A stretch of 64,000 nucleotides of DNA from Vitis vinifera (taxonomy: Eukaryota; Streptophyta; Magnoliopsida; Vitales; Vitaceae). The translations under genes were made by a program, and so were the position numbers. The notes beneath the pieces are model-generated. The model was not told the DNA's origin. It did not search any database and saw nothing but the letters and a program-made list of their open reading frames with translations. Positions 47,279 to 59,100 of the stretch are shown here, piece after piece; positions within the stretch are counted from its first letter, which is position 1, and each line of letters starts with the position of its first letter. The stretch lies in NCBI RefSeq assembly GCF_030704535.1, contig NC_081812.1:21241501-21305500 (forward strand). The letters run 5' to 3'.

Positions 47279-47698
47279 TCATTTGCACTCAACACCAGCT
47301 TCAGCAGCTCGCCGAGGCTTGTTTTTCCTCCTGCTCCCATTTTGTCGAAATCCAACAGACTTTAGATCATTGTTGTTAGATTTAGTTTCAGTGCCATTCT
47401 CCTCTTTGACTGAATCTGAGTTCTCTTTGGTCTGTAAGGATCTTTTCCTCTTCCTTCCGTTCTCGGTTGTAGCCTGATTTTTTGCATCTTTGCTTGTGAT
47501 AGGCCCTTTTTCATTCTCACCATCTTCTTCTATTGCCACCTTCTCAGCTTCTTCTTCTTCTTCAACATCATCCTTCACTGGTTTCTGTGGCCTTCCTCTT
47601 CTCTTGTATGCTGGGATCTTTTCGTCCTCACCGCTTCCTGGATCATCACGAGTAGCAATAACAGTCTGTTTCTTCCCCTTTCCTCTACCTCTGCCCAT
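47279..47698 (-). CDS. Small AT-hook nuclear protein
   Basis: A single coding exon of 139 residues. It begins MGRGRGKGKK, has an AT-hook core KRRGRPQKP at about residues 31-40, a Glu-rich stretch (DDVEEEEEAEK), and Lys/Arg clusters GRKRKRS and RRKNKPRRAAE near the end. It should be nuclear and may bind AT-rich DNA or chromatin; no enzyme domain is present. The start at 47698 is the first ATG after a probable leader acceptor near 47745 (TTTGCAG). From memory, Arabidopsis has a pair of such uncharacterised proteins beside SPL9 and SPL15 (At2g42190, At3g57930), which supports both the identity and the gene order here. Confidence 0.8.
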   Translation of the reverse strand: MGRGRGKGKKQTVIATRDDPGSGEDEKIPAYKRRGRPQKPVKDDVEEEEEAEKVAIEEDGENEKGPITSKDAKNQATTENGRKRKRSLQTKENSDSVKEENGTETKSNNNDLKSVGFRQNGSRRKNKPRRAAEAGVECK

Positions 47699-49150
47699 AA
47701 TTGGAGAGTCCGTCAAAGAAAAACTCAAACAACTAAAGAAGATTTCTGCAAACAAAAGAAGTTCAAGTTCAGAGCCCAAAATCAACATTACATAATTCAT
47801 CGGATTCCAAACACCTTGTGAACTACAAAGATTATATTTGAAGAAATACATATTACATAATCAAAATAATCCAACAAAAGTACAAAAAATGAAATCACTG
47901 GGGGTTAATAATCTGAACCAAAAGCACCAACTTTAAGGAATAGGACAACAACCTAAAACTAATCCAAAACAACAACGAATACAAACAAAATTGAAAACTT
48001 CCCCTACCCTGCAAAAAGGTACAAATCTTGATCCACCATTCATTTGGTTGCTGAGAAAACTGAGGCAACAGTTTTTTTTTTTCTTTTGAAAATGATTGAA
48101 TGTTTTATGATGTTTTGGATTCAATACAAATGATAAGCTCACCTAAATTAAATTGAATAGATGTATCAGGATCAATTGAATAGAGGATTTTGTTTTTTTG
48201 GGTTCAAATTATGAAGAATCTCAGCAACAAACAGAGCACTGGTCTAATCCGTAGCAAAACACAAACACGCATTAGAAACTAAAAGAAACGCGTGAACAGA
48301 AAATTCATGGGAAGAAAATCGAATAAAGGGGGAAAAATCACAACTTAAATCATCTTCTTTATAGAGAGCTTTCGATCATCTAGACAACACCCATATGAGT
48401 GAAATCATAGCGAAACAGCAAACAAAATCTATATTTATTAAAAAATACAACACCAAATCCAAATCCAAGTTAACTTCACTTTTAACAATAACAGAGACGA
48501 AAAACCCAAATCAACAACCCTCTGTTTGTTTGCTGAGAAAACTGAGGAAGAAAAAGGAAAAACAACACAAAATTTTCAGCCTCTTGTTGTTTTGGCTACT
48601 ACAAAAAGAGAAAAGAAAAACAACCCACCCCAAGCAAAGCTAATAGTTGCGTTAGTAGATGTTTCTCTGTTTCTCAGGTCCCAAACAATGAGAAATCCAA
48701 GATTCAAAATTTCAACTTCCTCCCTCCTCCTATCCTTTCTCAGCAACCAGTCAGACCACTAACATAGTTTTCCATCCGATGTTCTACACACAAAACAAGA
48801 GCGAACGATGAAAAGTGAAGCTGACCTCATAAGAAAAAGCCATTCCGTGCGAAACCCATTTCTCAGAATCTGAGAATACCAATCAAGAAGCCACTAAAGC
48901 CCCAGTTATCAGAAAACTTGGTTCCTGTCAATGGTTTGAAGAGTAGGACTTGCAGAGACTAGTAAGCAATGAAAACGATGATCTGAGCCAAAAATAATGG
49001 AGACCCAGATCAGAAAATCACACGAATTAAGATAAGATTAGAGAAAGATATTGAGGTTAGAGGAGGTTAATCTCCGCCATTGAAGCTATGGGAGCAAGGA
49101 GCCGAGGTTGAGAAAAACTGAACAGAAGAAGGAACAAGTGAGAATAAGAG
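47699..49150 (-). promoter_or_regulatory. Split 5' leader and promoter of the AT-hook gene
   Basis: No coding frame is visible. A donor-like ATGAGGTCAGC on the minus strand near 48830 and the acceptor near 47745 suggest a leader intron of about 1.1 kb, with transcription starting near 49100. The intron holds three copies of the GTTTGGTTGCTGAGAAAA-type motif (near 48041, 48520 and 48736). Confidence 0.5.
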
Positions 49151-49870
49151 GCATGGTAGAGAGAGAGAGGTGAAAATAATTTTATTTTTTATTTTTTAAG
49201 GAAATTAATTAATTAAAAATTTAAATATATTATAATTTTAGATAAATAATAATAATAATAAATATTCTTAATAATTTTAAATAGTATTTGATTAATCTTG
49301 TTGAAAATGTATGAAAATTTGAGAGTATCCGGGACTTTTACCTTTAAAAATTATTTTTAAAATATTTATTATTATTTTTAGTTTTTGGCTTTAATTTCTT
49401 AAAATATTTAAAATATGATAAAAATATTATAATATTTTTAAATCTTTGTAATAGAGAAATTTAATTAAGTTTACAATTTTAAATATATAAAAAAATGCTT
49501 TTTTTTTATTTATAATTTTTGCCCTAGGTTACTAACACGCTTTTTACAAAGCGCGTGGAACAGTATTTGTAGGGTAGGCTTTAAACTTAACCTAGTCAAT
49601 TAAAATTTTAAAAGGATTATTTTTAAAATATTACTCCTAACACGCATCGAAAAGACCAGGATACCCATCTTTACTGTCGCACTTATCTGACATTTCCTCT
49701 TATCTGTGATGGTATCCAAGTCATTTCTCTTTAAAATTACAAATATTCCTTTCTTTGCGACTTCATTTTGGAAGCCCCTGCCAGTTGGCTATTTTTCTTT
49801 TTCATTTTTTCAATTTTTTTAAAAATTTGAATTTTTAGTGATTTGGAAATTTATACGTGAAAGGACGAGA
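49151..49870. other. AT-rich intergenic DNA
   Basis: No gene is seen. A short inverted repeat, CACGC-TTTTTACAAA-GCGTG type, lies at about 49536-49560, and ACACGC occurs again near 49640. Confidence 0.45.
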
Positions 49871-49879
49871 ATGGGCCTG

Positions 49880-50230
49880 CGTTGTTGGGCTGTCTACGTC
49901 GGACCTGGTAAGGGGCCCACATGTTGATGTGGGTGGTGTCTTGTAAAGGCCAAGTAGGAAGTTTCGGTGGGCCTGGAACTTAATGAAGGGCCCAATTATT
50001 ATTATTTTTATTTTTTATTTTTTTATTTTCTATAATTTTCATTGGTTACTTTCGGAATAATTTTTCTAATGATGGGATGATAAAAACTAATGTAATCATA
50101 ATTATCTAAAATGAAAGCGAAAAGGTAAGTAGATTTTATGGGGTGTCGGATGGCCCATGGGCTGGTTAGTGCAGCCCATATTTATCTTTGAGATGTTGGG
50201 CCTAGGGTCTGAGTTGGGCCACTTGGCATA
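49880..50230. promoter_or_regulatory. Cluster of GGGCC (site II-like) elements
   Basis: At least eight GGGCC/GGCCC cores lie in 350 bp, for example near 49877, 49914, 49970, 49996, 50150, 50200 and 50215. TGGGCC/GGGCCC elements bind TCP factors and mark plant housekeeping promoters. The cluster lies between the AT-hook gene and the uncertain gene piece at 50.4-50.7 kb and may serve the latter. Confidence 0.5.
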
Positions 50231-50367
50231 CCCATTGCAGCTATGGCAACATCTCTCTCCGTTTCTTTTGGGACGAAAGTTCTTCAAACTGTCTTAGGCT
50301 GGAAATTACCAACCGAAAAATTAATTAAAAAAAATACTTGTCAAATTTTGGATAAAAAATAGTTTTT

Positions 50368-50718
50368 TTATAATAATTTTGAATTAAAAACAAATGATAG
50401 TAATAATAAATAAATAATAAAAAATAAAAAATAAAAAATAAAAAAGATCACTTTTGATGGGAGCATTTTCAAAGCGAGAGAGCGGGACAGCTCCTTTGCG
50501 GAAAGCAATGTCGTCCTCTTCCGAGAAGAGTCCAAGCAATGGTTGGATTGGTTCATATAGAATCCATGACCTCGGTGTCTCGAAAAGGTAGTCACTCCCG
50601 CTTCGCTTTCTTCGAATTGTGGAATTATAGCTAACATCTCCCGCTTCAGAAGGTCGTTAACTTTTTTTGGACCAATCTTCAGCAGCCCCTCACAGACTTC
50701 CTCGTGTCCGATTTCCAT
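50368..50718 (-). other. Uncertain gene fragment
   Basis: The minus strand has a frame starting MEIGHEEVCEGLLKIGPKKV that looks protein-like for about 85 residues before running into AT-rich sequence. The plus strand over the same bases has an ATG at 50508 starting MSSSSEKSPSNGWIGSYRIH and ending at a donor-like AAAAGGTAGTC near 50589, downstream of the GGGCC cluster. Only one can be right. I recognise neither and find no following exon with confidence. It may be a relic of a lost gene. Confidence 0.25.
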
Positions 50719-53114
50719 CCTCTTTTGGCTTATGCTTATTCGCTTTGTTGCCTCACGCTGCGGCAGCCGTAGATCGAGCCCTGGAAGTCCGCGGCTCCAA
50801 ATATCATAAAATAACCCATGAAAGCCTCTCCAGGAGTTAAATCAGAGGAAAAGAGTTGCATTAATGACATCTCAAAATATAAATATACTCTTAATTTATA
50901 AAATAAATAAATAAATAAATCAAGCAATTAAGAAAACATTTCAATGATTCAAATTTTCAAAATGATAAGAAAATCTTCAAATTTTCAGGGTCTTACTAAC
51001 TTTAGCCAAATAATAATTAAAATACATGAGTGGCTGAAAATTTTAAAGGTAAAAGTAAAACAGTTCATGCACTGACGCACTTTTCTTGGCTTTACATCTA
51101 CAGAAGTTGAAGTTTCTCATATCCCATAGATTAGAGAACGTGGTTTTTGAAGATTTCTAATTGAATTTTCAGCATATGATTGGCGGATGGCGGATGGCGG
51201 ATGGAGACAACCCATCATTGCCAGATCCTTCATTTCCTTCTTTTGACTTGTTCTCCAATCTTATCTTCAGAGGGATTGACTCCCAAGGCCTTCTGTCCAA
51301 TTGAAACAAGGATAATAGTCAGGCACAAAAACTGAAGAAGAACAGTTCCTACTAGGATCCTATGAAAACTGATATTATTCAGGAATTAATGGATTTTATG
51401 CAACATTTCTATAACAATTGCAGAGAAATGTTTATCTTTTTCTTGGATGAAAATAAAAGATAATAACATGACATGTTGCTGAATTAGCAATGTTTTCGTT
51501 GTATATAATACAGTGGTTGAAGCCAAATTTTGGAGGAAACAGCAGTTTACCATTTAGAAGGCTATTTCTCAGAAAAAACCACAAAACCTCAGGAAGAGAA
51601 GAAGAGCATGAATTGGTCGAGGAGCTCCATCTCAATCAGATATCAAAGCACAGTGGTAGTGGAGTTTCATTGACTATGCACTCATTCTCTCTCTCTCTCT
51701 CAATACATGATAGAGTTTGGCTAGATACATGGTTTCTTAATAATTGAGAGTTAGGTAAATGGAAACCAACACAATTCAAATAAGCTAAAGTTAATTGATA
51801 TTTTTACACATGCACACATCAGGAATCCTAAGTATTCACATAAATTATGTACTACTACTTGATCAAAAGAATGACACGGTACATGATTCATCTTAAGGGG
51901 GTCAACAGGACGCATAAAGATAGCTACAGTGATAGTATTATGTTTGTACTTCGTGGGGACAGCTTCACAGTGACTGTTGGATTCCTTCAGTCAATAATAA
52001 GATCAGCCTAGGCATTTAATATCGTTGGGGTACTTACAATTTTGACTGCAAGCAGAAGTACAAACAAGTTGATTAATTTGGTTGGCTCCATCCCTGAGGA
52101 AAGAGAGGTTTCAGGTGGTGCCATAAAGGACCGCAGAGGGAAGCCTCTATGTGCATATATTTGGGTATTCTACAAGTACAAGGTTAGTCTACCATGAAAC
52201 AGAAGCCATAAATATTGTTCTGATAATAATAGCAGGCAAATTCCATGTCAACAATGTGATGATAACCACAGATTCTCTCAGTATACAAAGTGAGGCAATT
52301 AGCCAAAGACATTTATAGTAGGTTTAAATTTAATCCATGTGTGATGAATCATATCTATAACTAATAAAATTGCATGCTTCCCATGGAAATCCCTTGGACC
52401 AGATCACAATCCTTCAGTCAAGAGTTCCCTTAGGAGGAAAGGAAATGGTGGGTAGAGAAGCCAATGTCATAATCAATATCGTGGACTCTTCCATTTTATT
52501 TTCTAACTTAAGGCTACAGAAAGAAAGAAAGAAAGAAAAAGGATCCAAAATGCAATTACCTTATAATATAGAAGAAAAACAAAACCATGATCATTATTTC
52601 TACATTAACAGATTACTTCAAAGCTCATTACTAATGAACTTATCCATTTTATCATGCAGTACACATACATTATCTTAGGCAAACCAGTATCAGATCAATG
52701 AATCGACAATAATTACTATGCTAACAATATCGAGTCTAGATAACATATAAAAAATGGCAAGAATATGAGAAAACTGAATAAATGAAAATTCAAATGCAAT
52801 GAAAAACATAATGGGTGGATTCAGTTTCTATGATATGGCCAAAAATCACAATAATGAATAAAGCGATAAATGAAAATGAACTGAGACTAGAATTACCGGC
52901 GTCTGATCCACTTTGCTCCATATGTTCACGCATGTGAGAATTGAGAAGAAGTGGCTCGAATTTACAATATATGGAGAAATAATGCAGGATATATTTCTCA
53001 GCTCGCAGGAGTAACAAGACCAAGTATTCCCATTCCTCACACCATTCTGGTGATATTTGCATGGAAAATCCCATACAAGTAGTACAAGTAATAGATATAT
53101 AATAATTTTTTTTT
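50719..53114. other. Intergenic DNA with possible exon pieces
   Basis: No complete gene could be assembled. A candidate terminal exon is listed separately at 51230-51359. Another stretch, near 52050-52130, has a good minus-strand acceptor (CTTTCCTCAG) and donor (ATTGTAAGT) but does not join the candidate in frame. The last few hundred bases are probably the mTERF 3' untranslated region. Confidence 0.4.
51230..51359 (-). other. Candidate terminal exon of an unknown membrane protein
   Basis: After an acceptor TTTTCATAG the minus strand reads ILVGTVLLQFLCLTIILVSI, a clear membrane-helix pattern, then GQKALGVNPSEDKIGEQVKR and a Lys-rich end before a stop. The Lys-rich tail resembles an ER-retrieval tail. 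Upstream exons were not found, so this may be chance or a relic. Confidence 0.25.
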
Positions 53115-54884
53115 TTAATTTGAATAAATTTTTTGCTTCAACTTCTCCCAAATTTCAGCTCCTTTGGGGTGACGATTTACATAACGGTCTATAAAATAAT
53201 TATCTGAACAAGCAATAATAGTGCTCAATGCCAAATTGGGTTCTGCCACTCCTTGATCTTTGAGCCAATTATACATAGACATCCTAAGCTCAACCCTTTC
53301 AGTCGTATAGGAAAGATAAGAAGGGAATGTCACTAAAGACGATATGGGATAACCCAAAGCATGTATTAAATAATCAATCTTCATTTCAATCACATCAGTT
53401 GATTGGTTCAGAATTTGAGGGGCTACTTTGATCATCTCGGAGACATCCTTTCTATCCAAACCAGCTTTCATAAGAAAATCAAATCTCTCTTGAAGCTCCA
53501 TTCCTTTGCCTCGGAATAGCTTGCGTGCCTTTTCGATTTCCTTTGTGTTCTCAACATATCCCAAGTCTGACAAGAACTTGGTCTTCTGTAGCTGTGATCT
53601 TAGGTCTTCCCCTAAGTTTGGTAATGGTCCAACCCTCGATCCCAAAACCCACTTCTTCAACTCTTGTGGATTATCCTTGATAATTCCACAAAGTCGCTTC
53701 TTCCCAATATTCAAGTTAGCAAGTAAACTGTTAACTCTCTTCAGTGCACATGAACCCAGCAGCACAGTGTGAGAACGAACAATTCTGCCAATCTCCTCAA
53801 CCTCCAACTCAATCTCAATCAGAAATAGATAGCAGTGCCTGAAATTCCTATAGAACTTCCCAAATTCAATTGGTGGGAACTGCAGAAAAAATATATATAT
53901 CTCATTCGTGGTGAAACCAAACTTCAACAATAACCCAACTAAAGAATGTGCCAAATTCCCTGAACACTCAAGCAGAATCCCAGGGTGTTGTCTTATCAAT
54001 TCACCTAACTGCTCTCCATTGAAACCCATTTTGCTAAATAAGCATAGAAGTCCAACCATTTGGCTCCAATCATAATAATTTCCCTCTGATAAATGCTTCT
54101 CAATCCAATTGGATTCGATCCCCACACTCTTCAACTTTTCCATAGCCTTAACAAAATCCATATTGGCATCTCCAATCAAAAGATATGGACTTGAAGCAAT
54201 AGCCTTTATCATAGTAGATTGGCTTAACCCCAGTTCTAGGTAAGCTTGAAGCTTCAACCGCAAAATCCCAGAATCATATCTGAAAACCTCTGGTGCTTCC
54301 TTGTAAATCTTTCCTATCTTATTCCGAGCTATCCCATAATTACACAAAATATAATAATTCTCTAACAACACCTGATCATCACACAAAAACATCAAATTCC
54401 GTGGAAGAAGATTTGTAAACTCAGAAGGTGTTAAACCCAAACTTTCGAAGAATGGTTCAAACTCATTAATGGGGTGGTACCGCAAGAACCTGGTTATGGA
54501 CTTCCCTATCTCTGCTTCATTTTTTACCTTTCCCAAAATCTTTTCAAGAAAAAATGGAGAATTTTTACTCATATTCTCTGCATCCATAAACTGTAAGGAC
54601 CTAGTACAGTGCAAGTATTCCAACAATGCGGCTTGAGCTTGCGCCCTGGTTGTCCGAGAAATATGGCCAACATTTTCAAAATCAACGGTCGAGGTTTCCA
54701 CCGGACTTTGAAAATTTTCGGATTCAGCGCTTGTTTTTCTTCCATAAAATCTAGGGTTTTGCCTAATGCGAAATGACCCAGCACCCAAAAATGGGGCTTT
54801 TGACGATTTGAGGAGGTTTTCTGAGAAATTTAGAGAAACCCATTTGAAAACACTCTTCGTTCTGAGTTTCTGAAAACGGTTCAT
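53115..54884 (-). CDS. Mitochondrial transcription termination factor (mTERF) family protein
   Basis: A single uninterrupted frame of 589 residues. mTERF proteins are helical-repeat nucleic-acid-binding proteins imported into mitochondria or plastids, where they affect organelle transcription, splicing or translation. The N-terminus (MNRFQKLRTKSVFKWVSLNF) is rich in Arg/Lys/Ser and nearly free of acids, as in organelle transit peptides. Repeated mTERF motifs follow, recognisable by LGL/LG...PxLL patterns, for example GLTPSEFTNLLPRNLMFL, ELGLSQSTMIKAIASSPYLL, KMGFNGEQLGELIRQHPGIL and AGLDRKDVSEMIKVAPQIL, then ALGYPISSLVTFPSYLSY near the end. Lack of introns is usual for this family. The position matches At5g06810 in the remembered Arabidopsis order. 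Which organelle it enters cannot be settled by eye. Confidence 0.92.
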   Translation of the reverse strand: MNRFQKLRTKSVFKWVSLNFSENLLKSSKAPFLGAGSFRIRQNPRFYGRKTSAESENFQSPVETSTVDFENVGHISRTTRAQAQAALLEYLHCTRSLQFMDAENMSKNSPFFLEKILGKVKNEAEIGKSITRFLRYHPINEFEPFFESLGLTPSEFTNLLPRNLMFLCDDQVLLENYYILCNYGIARNKIGKIYKEAPEVFRYDSGILRLKLQAYLELGLSQSTMIKAIASSPYLLIGDANMDFVKAMEKLKSVGIESNWIEKHLSEGNYYDWSQMVGLLCLFSKMGFNGEQLGELIRQHPGILLECSGNLAHSLVGLLLKFGFTTNEIYIFFLQFPPIEFGKFYRNFRHCYLFLIEIELEVEEIGRIVRSHTVLLGSCALKRVNSLLANLNIGKKRLCGIIKDNPQELKKWVLGSRVGPLPNLGEDLRSQLQKTKFLSDLGYVENTKEIEKARKLFRGKGMELQERFDFLMKAGLDRKDVSEMIKVAPQILNQSTDVIEMKIDYLIHALGYPISSLVTFPSYLSYTTERVELRMSMYNWLKDQGVAEPNLALSTIIACSDNYFIDRYVNRHPKGAEIWEKLKQKIYSN

Positions 54885-56118
54885 GACTAGATTTATGAGA
54901 TGTAAAGACTGGTGACGAATACAAGATCAAAGAGCCTAGGTTTGAGCTCAAGATGATAATAAAGAACAGTCTTTGGTCGATTTTCTTACCGTGGATTTCG
55001 ACGGGTATGTGAAACTTGGACTCGATTCAGAAAGTTGGAGAAGATCAAGTTTAAGGGTTATTCTTCTTCAGCTCCGGCTGGAGTTTCAGCGACAGCCATT
55101 AAAGGAATTTGAATTGCAGAACCCTCCCCCAAGGGTTTATGAGCCAAGCGGTGTAGAGAGTAGAGAGGGTACTATGGTCTTTTCATATTTTAAGGCTTTT
55201 TAATTAATTTTAAAATCTCTTTTATACAATTATACCTAGAGTTTGGGGTTGCTCTTTTAAAAGTTAAAAATAATATTTTTAAGCTTAACAAATATTTTTA
55301 TTTTTATTTGTCTAGAATAAATCATTTTACATTTTCAGGGTCAAACCTGAAGAATATGCAAATATATGAGACAAAAGTAAATTATAATAATAATTAAAAA
55401 AATTTCTAAAAAACTGCAACCAAATAGAAAATTATCCCCAAAATGCCCTTTTTCTCTAAATAAGACATTTATAGCAAAAGTGAAAATTTGTTTTAGGAAG
55501 GCATTGCATTATACTGCCCAGAGGATTTCAAAATTCGAGAAAGATTCATAGAGGTCGGGTTCCTTTGATTTCTCCTGAATCACACGCATCAACTCATTCC
55601 AAGAAACCCTTTTCCAACAATGGATTTTCCATTAGCCAAGTGATTTGCCCAACTGCAGAAACCCACCTCCTCGGACATGGTTTATTGTCAGAAGGCATTA
55701 TCGCTGAGGCACACCACTTGGGGAGACTCAACCTCGAAATCTCTGGTCTTTTCTTCGAGGGTATTTCCAACTCATTCCATGAATCCCATTAACTGTTTTC
55801 AAACTATTAGGCAAGGGAAAAGGGAAAAGGGAAAAGAGAAAAGGGAACTCACTTTATTTAAAACTGGAAGAAGGAAAGAAAACTAATTGCCCCTCATCCT
55901 ATGGAGGGAAAGGTTATATTATTCTCTGCTCAAATTACAAGAAACCTGAAATCTGGGTCCTGCTAAAACCATGTTTCATGTTAGTAACTATAGTTTTTCT
56001 ACGGAAAGTCCCAGCGCCCATTCTCAACTCGGTCATGTTCCGTTTCTGTTTCACTGTAGTTTGGCTCCATCACTGAGAACAAAGATTTGCAGCACTACTG
56101 TTTGAGCCGATGCGCCTA
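54885..56118. other. Intergenic DNA between mTERF promoter and RRM gene end
   Basis: The first 250 bp are likely the mTERF leader and promoter. The rest is AT-rich to about 55.5 kb, then less so. A short A/G run made of AAAGGGA units lies at about 55813-55850. The last 200 bp should be the RRM gene's 3' untranslated region. Confidence 0.5.
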
Positions 56119-59100
56119 TCATTGTTTGGCAAAGTAGTAAGGGTATCCTCCCATTCCCACAGTTGGCGTTGGAGGTAGGCCGAGTGGGTCTTTCATTACA
56201 GTGGCTGATGAGTAAGGCATTTGAGGTTGAGATGGATATGGAGCAGGTGCTGTGGATGAGTATGGAGCTGGTCCTGTGGGAGGACCAGGGTAAGCAGGGT
56301 ATGTTGCTCCAGCTTGAGGGTAAGTGTAGGCAACAGGAGTGGCACTGGCAGGTGGTTTTCCAGGCTGCTGTGGGTATCCAGCTGCCAAAGGTAAAGCTAT
56401 TGGAACCACTGCTGTTGATAGCTGTGCTTGTATCATCTTGCCCTTGTGTGAATCAGCTAGCTTCACGATGATACTCCGCCCCTGCAACCAAACAAGAAAC
56501 AACACACAATTGCTTCCATGTATTAAGGAAAAGCACATTATGATACATATGCTAAAAAGCAATCCAGCAAGTTTACATAATTACCGACTTAACCACTAAT
56601 TTTGTTAACAAGTGTAATTACAGTCATGTATGTACCCCCTTTTAGACATTATATTTTCAAGCAAAGAGCTCTGACCGCCATCACGAGTGACTAGATGAAA
56701 AGAAAACGGTATTTTGAATTCATCTTTGCATCATGCTCCACAAATAAGTGAAAGCCTTCTTAAGGGGGGAAAATATAATTTCATTTTGTTTCATGCTAAG
56801 AAACTCTTGTTGGATTTCAATGAACATCATTTCACCAAGGGAAAGCCTAAAATGGGAGAAAAAGCCTCAACATTACTGATGTGTTGCCTGCATAGAGTGT
56901 ACTAGAAATTAGCTGTTTACGCAATTCCTTGTTCCAATGTCTCTACCAGAGTCATCTCACCATTCATTCTGCATATTTTTCATCTCTTCTTTGTGTGTGT
57001 CTCTCTACCTGTCTATGCATGTGTTGTGGGAGTTCTGTTGGAATTCAATTAAAAATGTAGTCATCGCAATGAAAACCAAGTCACTTGGACAGTGGCAAAG
57101 ATATGATAGCCTAAGCAGTTGACCGGAATTTTAGATTCAATTAAAGGCTTGTGAGGGGTACATGCTCCTAAAATTTTACCTGTAATGCTTTTCTGAAATC
57201 AAAACTTCATTACTATCTAAGTAACGAACTAAAATAAGCCAATTCATCATTACCTATCAAAAAAAAAAAGCCAATTCATCAGTCTAAAAGGAATTAGCAA
57301 TTTCATCATTCAGAATTTATTGGTAGAATACAACTGCTGTATATAATATTCAACTACCAGGAAAAAGTATTTCCATTGGCATGATTATTTTTTGTCTTCA
57401 CCTGTCAATTGGGTTGTCATTTGTTCAATAGAGTTTGAATGAGTTTTCAGATGGGAGAGCCACAGTTGTTTAGTTCTTATTATACTACTAGCAGATGAAG
57501 CTGTGAGAACAGTCTTCACTCTGCTAAGCTGGAGTATGCAAATAATCCAGGGTAATGTCCCTGTGCAACCATTAAGAAATTCATGCATCAAGCAAGCTAT
57601 CCCACAATTATATGTGAGCAAAAGGTCTGTAGTTTACTTACCCCAAGGAACTTTTGTGGATCATCAATGGCCTTCTTTGCAGCCTCAACTGTTTTGTATG
57701 TAACAAAGCCAAAACCACTACACATGAAAGATGCAAAAGACAATTATTGTTAACAGGTAGTAGAATAAATAAGTTTCATGATGACAACAACAAGAATTAT
57801 ACAAACACTAACACTACAACTACTATTACTACTAATGACGATAATAATAATTAAAAAAACAATAACAACAATAATAATAAAATCTCAACAAAAGTGTAAA
57901 GGTGAATAGTTTTATACCGTGATTCATTTGTTTCTTTATCATATGCAACCGAACCTTCTTCTATCTCACCATGCCTCCCAAAAAAACTGAGCAGCACCTC
58001 ACTTGTGACATCTGGAGCCAAGCCCCCAATGTAGAGCTTCCTTTGGGCTTGATCAGGTGTAGTACTTGCCCCACTTAAGCCCTCACATGCTAAATTACAA
58101 ACAGCCATGCGGCCCTGGAATAAATAAACGCATGCAACCCAAAAGAATGATAATCACGATAGACAACGATAGTGAACAATCGTAATGGTAAATAATTCAA
58201 AACCTGTTAATTACTTAATCTATCAAGATTTCCATGACCCATTGGCCACACAAATTTCAACTACCCAGGAAATATATTTTAGAAAAAAAAAAAGAAGAAG
58301 AAGAAGAAAAAAAAAAAAACCACATCCACATTAAATGTTGCTGTTGAGGGTAGTTGTGGGTGGGAGATGAGTGGGGAAAGCAGTTTTACAACCCCCACTT
58401 ATTTCCCATCAACGTTTTTCTATTTTTTTATTTTTTTTTGATAGGTTCTTTTTTTATAAAAAAAACTTTGCAGTGTCGTGTCAGATTTCCCACCAATGTA
58501 TTGCATTCCAAATAAGCGATCAAAATGAGTGTGTTCTAGTGATATAACAAGAAAAGTGAGTGGCATTCCACTAACCAAACCTTGTTCTAGTTACATTGAT
58601 TATAAACATATTCTAGTATGATAGTTAGTAAGCAATTAAAACAAACCCATAAACATGTTATAGTATGGTAATTAGTAAACAATTCCAATACAGTAATTAA
58701 AACACTTCCCATCATGCATCTTCCCCCTAACTATATTTCCCTAGTACAAATTGCATTTATATTATACCTTTTTTTTCTTTTTTGACAGGCAATGAAAGAT
58801 GTCTATATGTATATATATAACAAAAAATTATTCTCAAAATTATATTCCCTATGAATAATGCATGAGCATGAGGAATCTTATTTTAACCCAAATGTTCTGA
58901 CTTTTCATGATAGAAGCATTGGACTGAACATGTTAAGCTTCTAATAGAGAAACAAATCACCTTTGGAAAAGGAGTGATATAGAAAGGAAGCATTTCATGA
59001 CCTAACATGAAAGAGAGCTGCATGCAAAAGATTACAAATAGGATACTGCTTACATCAATCAATTTGCTAGGTGCTTGCAGAGCACTCTGAGTTGATTCCA

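Noticed and set aside
51180-51210. Triple GGCGGAT repeat
   Set aside because: Three seven-base units only; too short to call a functional array.
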